A DNA stretch of 64,000 nt from Hirundichthys speculiger (taxonomy: Eukaryota; Chordata; Actinopteri; Beloniformes; Exocoetidae), in the NCBI GenBank assembly GCA_018398805.1, contig JAGFBZ010000559.1:248001-312000 (forward strand), read 5' to 3'. Below, one piece after another: positions 12,301-23,896 of the stretch (within the stretch, counting starts at the first letter, position 1; each line of letters begins with the position of its first letter). The notes under the pieces were generated by a model. The model was not told where the DNA came from, made no database searches, and saw only the letters and a program-made list of their open reading frames with translations. Made by a program: the position numbers and the translations under genes.

Positions 12301-12548
12301 CGACCAGATGTCACGATAAAAAATTCACCAAACACCAACATCAGATATAAAACCCAATTAAGGTGAAAAAATGATTCTGGATTCACTATGAGTCACCTGT
12401 TGTCAGTTCTTCTGCAGCATCTGCCGTTGACCTGGAGGCTGCTAACAGATCGAAGATTGTTGGGTGAGCTGAGAAGAAGGGGGAGGATATTGTTGATAAT
12501 TATAGTGCATTAGATCATCACGATCAGATTCAGCAAAACCCGGAAATT
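9360..12548. other. internal region of LTR element, unrecognised
   Basis: AT-rich. It contains a short LINE/SINE-type tail at about 9958-10010 (gaatcgcctttattgtcattg on the plus strand). Minus-strand fragments at 9687-9451 and 11519-11331 (78 and 62 codons) are open but match no family I know. I saw no RT YxDD, integrase or protease signature. Confidence 0.45.
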
Positions 12549-13337
12549 GCAGTCTCTGGCCCAATGTCCCTGCTGTCCGCAACGAAAACATGAATTCTGA
12601 AGATGTAGAGAATTAGTCTTTTGATTTTTCTTACGTCCCCGATCTGGGACACCACGTCTAATCAAAAATGCTTCATCAGAGGGACAGGGGGGTCAAGAAA
12701 CATGTCCCACCACATCTCCTTTCACCACGTATACATTTTCATCATCTTCCTTTGATTTGTGTGGCGAATAAACTGCTGCAGACTGAAGCATTTGATATGA
12801 TTCTTTTGTTAAGGGATCCACTAATGTTCTAACTTCAGCAGAAGGAGGTGGCGAAACGCAAGCTCCGCTCTGTGCAGTACTCTGAAAGGAAACTGGCATT
12901 GTACTACCGAAATAAGTCTGTGTCAGAAGCATTTGATTAATGGGGGCACCCTCCATCTGTTGTATATTTGTCAACCGTATTTCGTCCAAAAAACAGTGAC
13001 AATCCGAATAAAATCTCTCTGCCTAACGTAAGGCCTTAATAGTTTTCATCTTCTGAAAGACATGTGCTTAATCATTCTGCAAATCAGCTGCTTTCAGACT
13101 CTCCGTAGCTTGTCGTATAATTGATGGAAACTTTTCAGGATCAACTGCCCCTCCCACTGCTACTGATTGTGCGCAAGGAAAGGGACCGCATTTCTGCATT
13201 TCTCTAACCCAGCAAATGAACCTCTCCTCAGCTTTCCCATGTTCCAACCTCAGAACCTTATTCAACCATCTAAACAAAGCCATATAAAGTACCAATCCCA
13301 AAGAACCGGGTTCACTTTCTGACCACTTCTTATTCAT
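12549..13337 (-). pseudogene. gag: gag-like relic with CCHC zinc knuckle
   Basis: Two open minus-strand pieces (13337-13068, 89 codons; 12989-12693, 98 codons) are followed at 12590-12549 by CFRCGQQGHWARDC, a perfect C-x2-C-x4-H-x4-C retroviral nucleocapsid knuckle. The order from the primer site (matrix/capsid side, then knuckle) fits gag. The capsid region is not recognisable by eye and the frame is interrupted between the pieces, so it is a relic. Described only; no repaired product is proposed. Confidence 0.65.
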
Positions 13338-13773
13338 TTTATCAAGTTACGACACACACGGACAAACATAAAATATATACAGCAAAATTATACACGCAAT
13401 ATATCCGGCTGTGAATAATATCCCAGATAAAAGACCTGATTAAGAAGCTTCTACACAAAAGATTCCCATGCGCTTAATCATTGAGGGTCACCCAGCCTTT
13501 TTACTGGTCTTTAATACAACAGACAAAAATTACACAGATGTAGTACAAAATTTATCAAACGATATTTGTTACATAAATCATTCATAAATTTATGAACGTG
13601 AGGAAGATCCTTTCAGAGAACCAATTATACTTCAATAATAAATTTGCAGAGTTTCTATTCAATCAAAAGTGGTTTTCTGCTCACCGTTTGCTTTGCTGGC
13701 CAGCATCGAATGTCTGATCGGACATTCCAGCGCTCCTAAAATCTCACAATCTGAGACTTTAAAGATGGCCAGA

Positions 13774-13791
13774 ATCCCGTCGGGGTCACCA
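13774..13791 (-). promoter_or_regulatory. tRNA-Trp-type primer-binding site
   Basis: The plus strand reads atcccgtcggggtcacca, nearly identical to the 3' end of vertebrate tRNA-Trp including CCA. It lies 2 bp from the LTR edge, the usual spacing for a reverse-transcription primer site. Use of tRNA-Trp is known for some vertebrate retroviruses. Confidence 0.8.
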
Positions 13792-13793
13792 TT

Positions 13794-14282
13794 TGAAAGT
13801 ATCTCTCCGTGTTCTTTTATCTGGTTCCTATTTACGAGACTAGAAACAAAAGTCAATCAAAGAGTTGAATACAATCATGATACAAAGAATTATTATGCCA
13901 TGCAGAATATTTTAATCGTACACTTCCTAACACTATGGGGAGATGCCAGGAAATGCTCACCTGAAGTCAGATTCTGTCCATCTTTTAAGGATCCAGAGAA
14001 GGCGGATCCTGTTCTCCTGGGTTTTATGGCTCTTTGTCTTCAACAATCCAGATGGCCAATCGCAGGTCCAGACACATGTGGTTGTGAGATGTCCCCTCAA
14101 ATGCTTATCTATGCTGTCACAGACTCATGGTCGCAAACTGTTGGTGGGGGTCGGGGAGGATCTTACAGTAATTAAGTCATAAACCTAAGCTGAGGAACTC
14201 ACTGTCGTAAACGGAGACAGCATCCCTTCCTGTCATAAAGTTTTAGTTTTAACTATTATGAGTTAATTCTAAAATCCTAACA
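13794..14282 (-). repeat. 5' LTR
   Basis: TG...CA ended long terminal repeat of 489 bp. It is the 5' LTR because the primer-binding site lies directly inside its inner edge on the minus strand. A 168-codon plus-strand frame over it is antisense to the LTR and not supported as a gene. Confidence 0.85.
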
Positions 14283-14450
14283 AGTCTTTTTCCTTTTTTT
14301 CTCTTTTTCGTAGAGAGTGCACGTCTTTTGATTGTTTGGCTGGACTATTTGAGTAGTGCACTCATGATTGATGGCTAGAAATTATGTGTATATATGGTGT
14401 GAGAGATTTAGCAGGTGGTTGGTTGGGGATTTTTGTGTATATATATATAT

Positions 14451-15287
14451 TAGGGGTGTAACGGTACATGTATTTGTATTGAACCGTTCGGTATGACGTG
14501 GTCGGTTCGGGACGGAGGCGTACCGAACGAGTTTCCACACGGACATATTAAGTAGAGGACCGCATGGAGCACAACAAACAGCAGTTGTAGCGGACGTCGT
14601 GGCTAATGCTAATGCCGCTAGCATTGGCAATAAGCCTCCCGCGACATAGTGTTAAATGTGGTGGGAAGCTGTGTTTGTACTCGGTCGTCTTTCTCTTTTT
14701 GTAGCGATATTCACGCTGGGGTGGTGCCGTTTCAAATGAGTTAACAGGTTAGATGTGTTGCCAGAAACATACCCGATCTCGGATGAACAATGTCGGCAAA
14801 CCACTTTGGTTTTATCAACTTCTCTTTGTCCCTGTTTATATTTCACCGGGGAGCCGAAGTTGTGTTTTATAGCTGCAGATTTAAGACCCTAATCACCCTA
14901 AACGCTGGCTTCAAACACATGATAAAAGTATTTGAGCCCCGATATCAATTACCTTCTCGTCCACATTTTAGCCAGAAAATCATACCGGGACTTTATGAAA
15001 AAATACAATGATTTGTTTTTAAAGAAACAGTCTGAGCCTTATTCATGCTATTTAATCTGAGCAACAACTTGAAACTCTTCAGTGTTGCAACTGTTCAATT
15101 TTGCACATCTACATTTCAGAATATTGTATTTATATTTTTGAGCAAAAATCTAGCTTTGTGTAGGCTAATGTTTCTATTATTAAAAAGCACAAAAGTGTGT
15201 AATAAACAACTCGCACATTTATACTTTGCATTTTGTTTTCTTACTGTACCGAAAATGAACCGAACCGTGACCTCAAAACCGAGGTAC
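14451..15287 (-). mobile_element. hAT transposon relic with BED finger
   Basis: The left end reads taggggtgtaacggtac followed by a cggttcgg-rich subterminal block. The right end (15245-15287) has the inverted partner (ccgaaaatgaaccgaaccgtga) but runs into a TA repeat, so the last bases are lost. These ends are those of a common fish hAT family. The body encodes only a BED zinc finger on the minus strand. No hAT dimerisation or catalytic region is present. Confidence 0.75.
14652..14846 (-). pseudogene. BED zinc finger of a hAT transposase
   Basis: 64 codons including VVCRHC, then GNTSNLLTHLKRHHP: the C-x2-C ... H-x4-H arrangement with the aromatic/Gly-Asn-Thr-Ser turn of BED fingers in hAT transposases (ZBED-like). 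BED fingers bind transposon ends. Only this N-terminal module remains, so transposition activity is not expected. Confidence 0.75.

Positions 15288-15345
<58 letters not shown>
15288..15345. repeat. (TA)n microsatellite
   Basis: About 28 TA units that replace or abut the right end of the hAT relic. Confidence 0.95.
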
Positions 15346-15351
<6 letters not shown>

Positions 15352-15383
15352 GCCCAAAAAATACACACATATCCGCACAAACA

Positions 15384-15562
15384 GTCATGGAAAAAATTAT
15401 TAGACCACCATTTTTTTTCACTTTCTTGTTCATTTTAATACCTGGTACCACTAAACGTCATCATATGACTAAAACAGACAGAAAAGAAAACACTGATTGC
15501 ATAAAAGCAGTGTTTTTGGCAGTACAACGCCATAGCTATTGATGTAAAAACTTAAGTGATTT
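15384..15562. mobile_element. fragment of an interspersed DNA-transposon-like repeat
   Basis: Starts cagtcatggaaaaaattatt and ends near ccatagctattgatgtaa. I recognise these phrases from a common fish non-autonomous repeat, possibly Tc1/mariner-related, but the family assignment is from memory and only one end is clear. Confidence 0.35.
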
Positions 15563-15699
15563 CGGTTATAAACACCCCCTGACCCAATAGCTGACCACCC
15601 TCCATCCAAAGCAACCTCATCCAGTTTCTATAAATGTTTGTATGATATTATGTGTGTGTTTGTGTCTGAACTAGGAGCATTAAAAGAGTAAGATGTTTA

Positions 15700-17090
15700 G
15701 TCCCACTTATCTTTGTTTAATTTCTTTGTGTGTTTTTTGGTATGCACATGAGTGTGTTTAAAACCCATATTAAACATTTTCCCCCGAGTGAAGTGTATAC
15801 TCTGTGAATTATTATGGATTGTATAAGTTGTTAATTTGCATTTGTGATAGAAAAGAACATATTTTTGCAAATTTGGGGCCAGAGTGAACTCGAGGTGAAC
15901 TCTAGATCCCGTTCCCATTTTATTGAAGGGATGGATATTGTCATGTACATTATAAAAGTTAATTTGTAAATTTTGGATAACATTTTATATGAATTAGAGT
16001 TTTGAGTTAATTCAGAAATTGATGAAGAAAGATTGAAGTTAGGGGTTTTGGTTTTCATTTTATACTCGAGAGAAGATTTGATCTGAAGATATTCTAGAAA
16101 TGGATTTTCTCCGATGTTATACTTCTGCACCAGCTGAGCGAATGGAACCAGAGTCTTGTTTTCATAAATATATTTCCTGTTTATCAGGTAGTCAGGATTA
16201 TTCCAGATGGGGCTGTGTATATTAGGTGAAACTGAGGTGTTAGATATTTGGTGAAATTCCCACCAGGCTGTCAGAGTTTGTCATGGAAAATTACCTGAAG
16301 AAGAATCCAAGTAGAATGAAAAATATAACAACTGCGTTCACAATGTTTTTATTAAGTCAAGTCAGAAGAAAATATCATGCACATGGAGAGAGAAAAAGAT
16401 TTCTCTCTGCCCAAGACAGAGAAACAGACTCTTTTAAGCAGCAGCACCAGAAGTCCATATATGGTCATATTGTATTACTGATAGTTAGAGAGTAGGATTA
16501 AACAAAAAGTGGCTTATTCTATGTTTTGTTAGTTTCATATCTATTGACCTTGCAGCTGTCTGTGAGAACAGGATGATATTCAGTTTAGAGTAGCACACAA
16601 ACGTAGCTGATGTGCAGGCGAGTATAAAAGGTTATATGAGTTCATAAACAGGTTATGATACAAGAGCCTAAATTTCATTTACAAGTTGTAGCTGTGATTG
16701 GGTTCTTCAAGCAGGGATGGAGGCTGATGGAGCGGCTTATAAAAGGCAAGTCTGAAATGCTGACGTCTTTGCTAAATGATTGTTCTAATCCTACCCAGGA
16801 GGAGCCACATTGATGTGGGTTCATCCATTTATGAATATATTGGAGCTTGTTTGCTTCAAGACCTTTAAGTTTGGATCTTTGTAATGTGGTTAATTTAATT
16901 CTAGCTTTCTTGTTTTTCCAATAATAAACAATCGGGAGACCACAGAGTCCAGAGATTTAAACCAAGAGAGTGGGGGCTGGATGAGAATCATTTGAAAAAG
17001 ATGATTCATCATGAGAAGTATGATCATTTTCACTGGAAGCAGAACAACGTGGATCCTGGAATAAGGGCAGCTTCCAATTACCAGTTTACA
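15700..17090 (-). mobile_element. L1/Tx1-like ORF2 relic downstream of NLR A
   Basis: Minus-strand translation gives broken L1-clade pieces, from the finger/thumb side (about 17090-16900, containing SWFKSLDSVV) to the post-RT region (16130-15697, including KYNIGENPFLEYLQIKSSLE). Copy B keeps a longer open piece of the same region. It starts about 100 bp beyond the NLR stop codon, so the NLR 3' UTR probably runs into it. Confidence 0.65.
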
Positions 17091-17192
17091 AGGAATCATT
17101 CAGGACACTTTCAGAACATTTGATCCAACAGAGACAGACGCTGAACCATCTGTTGATCAGAGACAGTTTCTAGACAGGAGGACACTAAACTC

Positions 17193-17718
17193 TCAACACA
17201 GAGACACTGAACTAGACCAGGACCAGAGTCCAAATCCAGGATAGAGAGGTTCAGTGAATGTGGTGTTGAAGGTGTGGAGGTGGATCAGTCTGTCAGAGAC
17301 GACTTCATAGAAGGACAGAGTTCCAGCAGGACAGTCCAGATACACTGATACTCTGTCAGAGACTGAAGAGGAGATGGATGTTTCTCTGTTATTGTGTCTG
17401 ACAGAGTACCGACCATCATCAGAACACTGCAGACTCCAGGACTGATTGTTGTATCCAAACACACAGTCATTCCAGTCTCCTCTCCTGCTGATTCCTCTGT
17501 AACTCACTGATATAGAAACCAATCCGCTCCTCTGGACCTCCCAGTAACAGCGACCAGTCAGACCATCTCTACACAGCAGCTGAGATCTACCATCAAATCT
17601 GTCTGGATGATCAGGATATGACTGAACTTCCTCCACAACCGTGTCATCTTCCTGTTGTTGTCAGACAGTTTGATGAGTTTATTTATTGTGTTTGTGTTGA
17701 TGGTGAGTTGACAGGAAT
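17193..17718 (-). pseudogene. NLR A exon 10 (PRY-SPRY/B30.2), 2-nt frameshift
   Basis: 526 nt against 524 in copy B. The upstream part ([23 protein letters not shown]) and the downstream part ([30 protein letters not shown] ... SSVSLC-stop) are each well conserved but lie in different frames because ctccacaaccgtg replaces ctccacacgtg. The SPRY motifs [13 protein letters not shown] and YPGFGLW are still readable. Confidence 0.9.
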
Positions 17719-18099
17719 CTGATGGAGAGAACCAACAAGCAGCTGCAGTTATTATTGATCTGTCATTGATCATTGATGGACTCATAAGTGACTGATGAGA
17801 ATAAAAACACACTTACACTTCCTCAGTCCTGGTCTCAGCCATCGTTGTCCAGCAGGCTCCACCCTGAAAGGAGGAGGAGAAGGAGGAGTCAGCATGCTAA
17901 CATGCTAACATGGACATCACATGGCTCTCTCTCTCACACACACATTGGTCTACACTTATGAAGGAGAACTTCCCCTGGAGATGAAGATGCTTCTGCTTTC
18001 AGCTGGATCATCTGGATTGAGTGTTTTAGAGACACAGGTGATGGGGCAGTGATCCTGAAAACCTCCAGAGGGGGTTGTTGAGGTTCAGGTTGTGGGGGA

Positions 18100-18400
18100 G
18101 GCTATCTAAGCAGAGAGGTCTAGACCTGCCTCTCCCCAGCCAGACACTGAGCTGTTCCCAGGCCAGCTAAGAAGTAGAGTCTCTCCAGAGTGTCCTGGGT
18201 CTGCCCCTGGACCTCCTCCTATTTGGACATTCCTGAAACACCTCCCCAGGGAGTCCAGGAGGCAGATGAAGCTCCTCAACTGGCTCCTCTCCATGTGGAG
18301 GAGCAGCGACTCTACTCTGAGTGTCTCCTGATGACTGAGCTCCTCCTGTCTCTGAGGGAGAGTCCAGCCTCCCTGCAGAGGAAACTCATGTCAGCACTTG
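18100..18400 (-). mobile_element. old LINE fragment in NLR A intron 8
   Basis: Diverged, 5'-truncated piece of the same LINE family as 33639-36320, 3' RT/tail side. Shared phrases include gttcccaggccagc, tgtcctgggtctgcccc and ggctcctctccatgtgg. The same fragment lies at 54170-54480 in copy B, so it predates the duplication. Confidence 0.75.
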
Positions 18401-18836
18401 GATCTTCTTTCAGTCACTACCCACATTATTACTGCTCTGGAACCGACTGTCATTCCTGGTTCCTTCTAATCTTTGTTTCTGTTTGGTTTTGATCCATTTG
18501 ATTGATTTCTTTACAATGATCTGGTTTTGAGCTCATCTTTGTTTGTCTTCATAGATGTTACTCCTGCTTTTATTCTTCCAAATGTTCTGATACATGACTT
18601 TGCTTCTAAAGCCCTCAGAATGACCTCAGGTTGAAATATTCTCTATAGTAGCCTTGACTATGTCTATGACGATACAAAAAGACATCAAATAGTGACTTAA
18701 ATGACTCAAACCTTCACCATCTCATAAAACATGAGCAGAACCAAGAAAAGACTCCTGAGCAGTCTGCAGCATATTATTTCCAGCGGTTTCCAGCCTGTTT
18801 TCTCTGTGTCCAGTGATCATGGATGATAATTTTTAC

Positions 18837-19252
18837 CTCTGCCAAGAAGGTAATGTTTTTGCTGGCGTTTATCTGTCTGTCTGTGTACAAGATATCTCAA
18901 AAAGTTATGGATAGATTTTGATGAAATTTTCAGAGTTGTCTGAAATGTGAAAAGAAAGAACTGATTTAATTTTGGCTGTGATCTGGAACAAATCCTGGAT
19001 TCTGGATCACTTTCAAATTTTCAATAGCATTGCGGTCAATGGGGCCGAAAATTTCGTTTCTCAATATCTCCGTTAATTATTGCCCAAAACTTGATGAAAT
19101 TTGATTCAAGGATGACAATGGGAACCTCTATCAAATTTCAAAGGCTGATCCAGATCTGATCCAGAAGGCGGATTTTATCGCAATCTGTAAATCACTATAG
19201 GGGGAAATTGTTGCGCTTGGCGGAGGTCTGCGCTCTCCGAGTGCTTTTCTAG
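18837..19252 (+). mobile_element. MITE-like insertion unique to copy A
   Basis: Begins ctctgccaagaagg and ends gagtgcttttctag. It is flanked by ttac at 18833-18836 and 19253-19256. Copy B has an uninterrupted aaattacagtgctg at the matching place (about 54910), i.e. the empty site. Non-coding. An inverted relative lies at 8090-8428. Confidence 0.8.
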
Positions 19253-21355
19253 TTACAGTGCTGTAATGATGCTGAAATACACGTGACTTTTGTCTTCAAT
19301 GTTGGTGTTTTTCTGAATCTAAAGCTAGTGCAGATGTGGACTCAGTTCACCTCATTAGTTCAGAGCTCTACAATCCATGTGTTCCACATCCAGACCACCA
19401 TGTGGACTCGGACTGAAGGATTGCTGAGGATCCATGTGGGGGTTTTACTCTGACACTTTAAAGTCCTTCATGAACTTGTTAAATTCAGACTGATTTTAGT
19501 TATTGATGGATTCATTCATTTGATTTTGAAAATGACATTTTCAAAGCCATTTCTAGCAGGGAACCATGTTCTGACCAACAATATCAGGATCATGGTTGTG
19601 TTGATGATGCTGGTGTCTGCTGTTCTTCATTGGTTGGTGTAGATGGTTCTGCTGGTGTTTCTGGGCTGCAGCATGGATGAAGAGTCCAGGACAAACTTCC
19701 ACTAGGGGACAGTAAAGTTCATCTGGATCGTGTGTCTGTCTGCAGCAGGTGTGTCCATACCTGAGAGTGTCCAGTCTCCAGCGTGGATCCTCCAGTCCAG
19801 CAGACAGAACCTTCACTGCTGACTCTCCTGGATGGTTGTAGCTCAGGTCCAGCTCTCTCAGATGGGAGGGGTTGGAGCTCAGAGCTGAGACCAGAGAAGA
19901 ACTTCCTTCCTCTGAGATCAGACAGCCTGACAGCCTGCAGACACAACAACCATCTGATGAAGACGTGTCTCAGTCCAAATATACTGAAGTCAGTGTTCCT
20001 GGAACCACTGTCAACTTTCTGAATATCAGTAGTTGTAGGTGATTCAAACTGGCTCCTCTTTGGCCTCATCCTGAATAGCTGCTAGCCGGTAGCTGTTAGT
20101 CTAGCTCCTATCAAAGTTCCTCCCTGGTTCTCCAGTGTGGTGACCACTATCTACTGCAACGAAGGCTCAAACTACTGCAGGTGAAGCCTTATCTGACCAC
20201 TAGTACTTGACTAAATCACAGTTAAAGAACTGCAGATGTAAACCACAGTTGTAATGTTCAACAGAGTTCAATGAATCCTGACCTGAGAGTCTCCAGTTTA
20301 CAGTTTGGACTCTCCAGTCCAGAACACAGCTGCTTCAGTCCACGATCCTGCAGGTCGTTGTTACTCAGGTCCAGTTCTGTCAGACTGGAGGACTGAGAGC
20401 TGAGAACTAAGGACAGATGTGCACAGCTGGACTGTGAGAGGTTACAGCCACTCAGTCTGCAGAGGAAATGATAGAATGAGGTTACTGAATGAAGGTTACG
20501 TCATTTAACCAGCAGGTTGATAATGCTCTTTATTTTTCATCTAGTAATCATCTGAAAACATTAGTTGTGGTGTTTCTTTGATAACTGGTCTTGGTAGGAT
20601 CAGGGTTAGAAGAAGTGGAGGGAAAATTCAGCCAATCACAGTCTGGTTAATACTCATCAGCCCACCAAAGTGGAAATCAATCTTCCAGCTGGTTGGGTCA
20701 TTTGGTCAGTTAGTAGTTGAAGAGACTGCTGGAAGACTGAGGAGCAGAGAAGTCTGGCTGTTTTCCAGCCTCCTTCTCTGGCCTGCAGCCCCTGAAATGT
20801 CCCCAGTAAGCTAACGCAGCTTTCAGCGTTCCTTGCTAGCAGGGTCCTCAGTTTTTTGGCCTGTAGCCTGTTTTTGAAGTTTCTGCCTCCAGAGCTCTTT
20901 CTTCTGTCTGGATTTTTCATTTTCAAAAACTTTATTTGATCTTGTTGATCAGACCTTCTCTTCTCAGTCCACTTCCATATAAACACTTTGACTGTTCCAT
21001 CAATCATTTTCATTTATTGCAGATTTGACTATTACTGGATGCTTTCAATGACATGTTTGAAGTTCACACCTCAGAGGTGTTTTTCAAGGATGGAAAGATC
21101 CCTTCTGAGAGAATGAATGACTTCAGATGATGAGACTGACTGATGGATGATTCATTTTATTGTCTTCCTTTAACAGAAGAGCTTCCATATTCACTGAGGA
21201 GATCATTCAAACTAATTATTATGATTATTATTTCATGTAGCCTGGTGAAGTTCATCAAGTTCATAAAGTCAACAGTTCATTGTGAATTTACAGTATCTTC
21301 TCCATCAATTATTTTTCTCCTTCTGACTAACAAATATGTGTGTGTTGGTTCTTAC

Positions 21356-23199
21356 AGAAGTTTCTTGGAGGCTTTGACCACTGGCAGCAGCCTCAGTAGA
21401 GCCTCCTCTGAAGCTGAGAAGTTCTTCAGGTCAAACACTTCCAGATGTTCTTCTGATGACAGTAAGATGAAGACCAGAGCTGACCACTGAGCAGGAGACG
21501 GTTTACGTCTGGAGAGACGTCCTGACCTCAGGAACTGTTGGATCTCCTCCACCAGAGAACCATCATTCAGTTCATTCAGACAGTGGAACAGATTGATGCT
21601 TTTCTCAGCAGACAGATTCTCACTGAGCTTCTTCTTGATGTACTCCACTGTTTTCTGACTGTTATCTGAGCTTCTTTGTTCTGGTGTCAGCAGACCTTTT
21701 AGGAGAGTCAGAATGGTCTGTGAGCTTCTTTGTTCTGGTGTCAGCAGACCTCGTAGGAGACTCTGATTGGTCTCCAGTGAAAGACCCAGGAGGAAGCGCA
21801 GGAACAAGTCCAGATGTCCGTTTGGACTCTGTAAGGCCTTGTCCACAGCTGTCCGGTAGAAGAGTGTCTCTGCAGCTTTGGATCTTCTGGTTTCAGATGT
21901 CTGAGAGGTTGTTTGTTCCTCCAACAGGTTGACTCCAGAGTTGATGAAGGTCAGATGGACATGAAGAGCAGCCAGAAACTCCTGAACACTCAGATGGATG
22001 AAGCAGAAGACCTTGTCCTGGTACAGGCCTCTCTCCTCTCTGAAGATCTGTGTGAACACTCCTGAGTACACTGAGGCTGCTCTGATATCGATGCCACACT
22101 CCTGCAGGTCTGATTCATAGAAGATCAGGTTTCCTTTCTGCAGCTGCTCAAAAGCCAGTTTTTCCCAGAGACTCTATCATCTTCCTGCTCTCTGGACTCC
22201 AGTGTGGATCTGTCTCAGCTCCTCCATCATACTTGACCTTCTTCAGTTTGGCCTGAACCACCAGGAAGTGGATGTACATCTCAGTCAGGGTCTTGGGCAG
22301 ATTTCCTCTCTCTCTGGTCTTCAGGACTTCCTCCAGAACTGTAGCACTGATCCAGCAGAAGACTGGGATGTGGCACATGATGTGGAGGCTTCGTGATCTC
22401 TTGATGTGGGAGATGATCCTGCTGGTCTGCTCCTCATCTCTGGACCTCTTCCTGAAGTAGTCCTCCTTCTGTGGGTCAGTGAACCCTCTGACTTCTGTCA
22501 CCATGTCAATCAAACCAGTAGGGATCTGATTGGCTGCTGCAGGTCGTGTGGTTATCCAGAGACGAGCAGAAGGAAGCAGCTTCCCCCTGATGAGGTTTGT
22601 CAGCAGAACATCCACTGAGGTGGACCTTCTAGGGTCAGATAGGGTTCTGGTGTTGTGGAAGTCCAGAGGAAGTCGACACTCATCCAGACCATCAAAGATG
22701 AACACCACCTGGAAGTCTTCAAAGCTGCAGATTTCTTTGGTTTCAGAGAAGAATTCATGAACAAGTTCCACCAAGCTGAACTTTTTCTCTTTCAGCACAT
22801 TCAGCTCTCTGAAGGTGAATGGAAACAGGAACTGGATGTTCTGGTTGGTTCTGCATTCAGCCCAGTCCAGACTGAACTTCTGTGTTAAGAAGGTTTTCCC
22901 AATGCCAGCCACTCCCTTGGTCATCACTGTTCTGATTGGTTCTTCTCTTCCAGGTGGTTCAAAGATGTCTTCCTGTCTGATGGTTGTTTCTCTGTCTGTT
23001 CTCCTGGATGCTGCTTCAATCTGTCTGACTTCATGTTCATCATTGACCTCTCCAGCCCCTCCCTCTGTGATGTAGAGCTCTGTGTAGATCTGCTTCAGAA
23101 GGGTTGTCTTTCCTGCTTTAGTGATCCCCTCAGACACACTCTGGAACTTCTTCTGAAGACCAGATTGGAGTCTTTGTTGACAGACTGCAGCAGAGGAAT
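21356..23199 (-). pseudogene. NLR A exon 6 (FISNA-NACHT), 1-nt frameshift
   Basis: Acceptor ttttctgtag before 23199 and donor ct|gtaag after 21356. Walker A GVAGIGKT and Walker B FIFDGLDE are intact. The extra T at 22159-22163 changes LGKLAFEQ to LGKTGF-stop. Downstream the original frame continues open to the exon end (22071-21356). The 54-bp internal duplication shared with copy B is at 21668-21775. Confidence 0.9.
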
Positions 23200-23860
23200 C
23201 TACAGAAAAATTAAATACAGAAAACCAGTCAGTGTTTTCTAAAGAATACTCAACAATCTAACGTTCAGGTTCAACACAATAACCTGCTTTCTGGAACGGA
23301 CCCCAGGATGTCACCTACAGAACATCTGGGCCCTGTGGGTTTTGGGTTTGAGTCTTTCTAGTCTGGACTTGATCAGATTGATGTCTCTGAAGTCTAGACG
23401 GCTGATGAACACCTCAGACTCTACTGTGATCTACCAGACCTTCCTAATCAGTGTTTGTGAGGCCACTGCTGTCCTGTGGAGGCTGCTACTGTAGGGAGGA
23501 GCTGGTAGGATGTTGGAGGTTGGAGAGATGATGCTACAGAAGATGAGCAGTTACTCTCTTCACCTTTCAGTGGTTTTAATGTGATGGTTAAATCATCTTA
23601 CTTCTCTGCAGATGCTCAGCCAGCTCCTCCTGCTTCATTCTCCTCAGGAAGTCCACTGTGATCTTCATCAATGCCTCCCTGAAACTCTTCTGGTCTTCAT
23701 CCTCACCTCCTTCACCATCTTCCCTCTGACTCTCTGAGGATTCTGGGTAATCTGGACTCAGAACCTTCTGGATCTTCTTCAGCTCCTTCTTCACAAACGT
23801 GACAATGTGGTCCTCCAGCAGCTGGAACAAAAGACCAGATGAAGGACACGATGAGACTGA

Positions 23861-23896
<36 letters not shown>

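Larger units (their letters stand above)
8719..14282 (-). mobile_element. LTR retroelement (retrovirus-like), degraded, minus strand
   Basis: Two near-identical direct repeats of about 490 bp start with TG and end with CA (8719-9214 and 13794-14282). They are flanked outside by agtc on both sides, a 4-bp target duplication. Just inside the right LTR, on the minus strand, is an 18-nt match to the 3' end of tRNA-Trp, which fixes the orientation: the 5' LTR is on the right. A gag relic with a CCHC zinc knuckle follows. The remaining 3.3 kb holds no protease, reverse transcriptase or integrase motif that I could recognise, so pol and any env are lost or unrecognisable. It could be an endogenous retrovirus or a Ty3/gypsy-type element. 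Confidence 0.8.

Noticed and set aside
13669..14175. 168-codon plus-strand ORF
   Set aside because: It is antisense across the primer site and 5' LTR. A related frame in the other LTR reflects LTR homology rather than coding constraint.
15045..15542. 165-codon plus-strand ORF
   Set aside because: It includes a long Tyr-Ile run from the (TA)n microsatellite and crosses two unrelated repeats.
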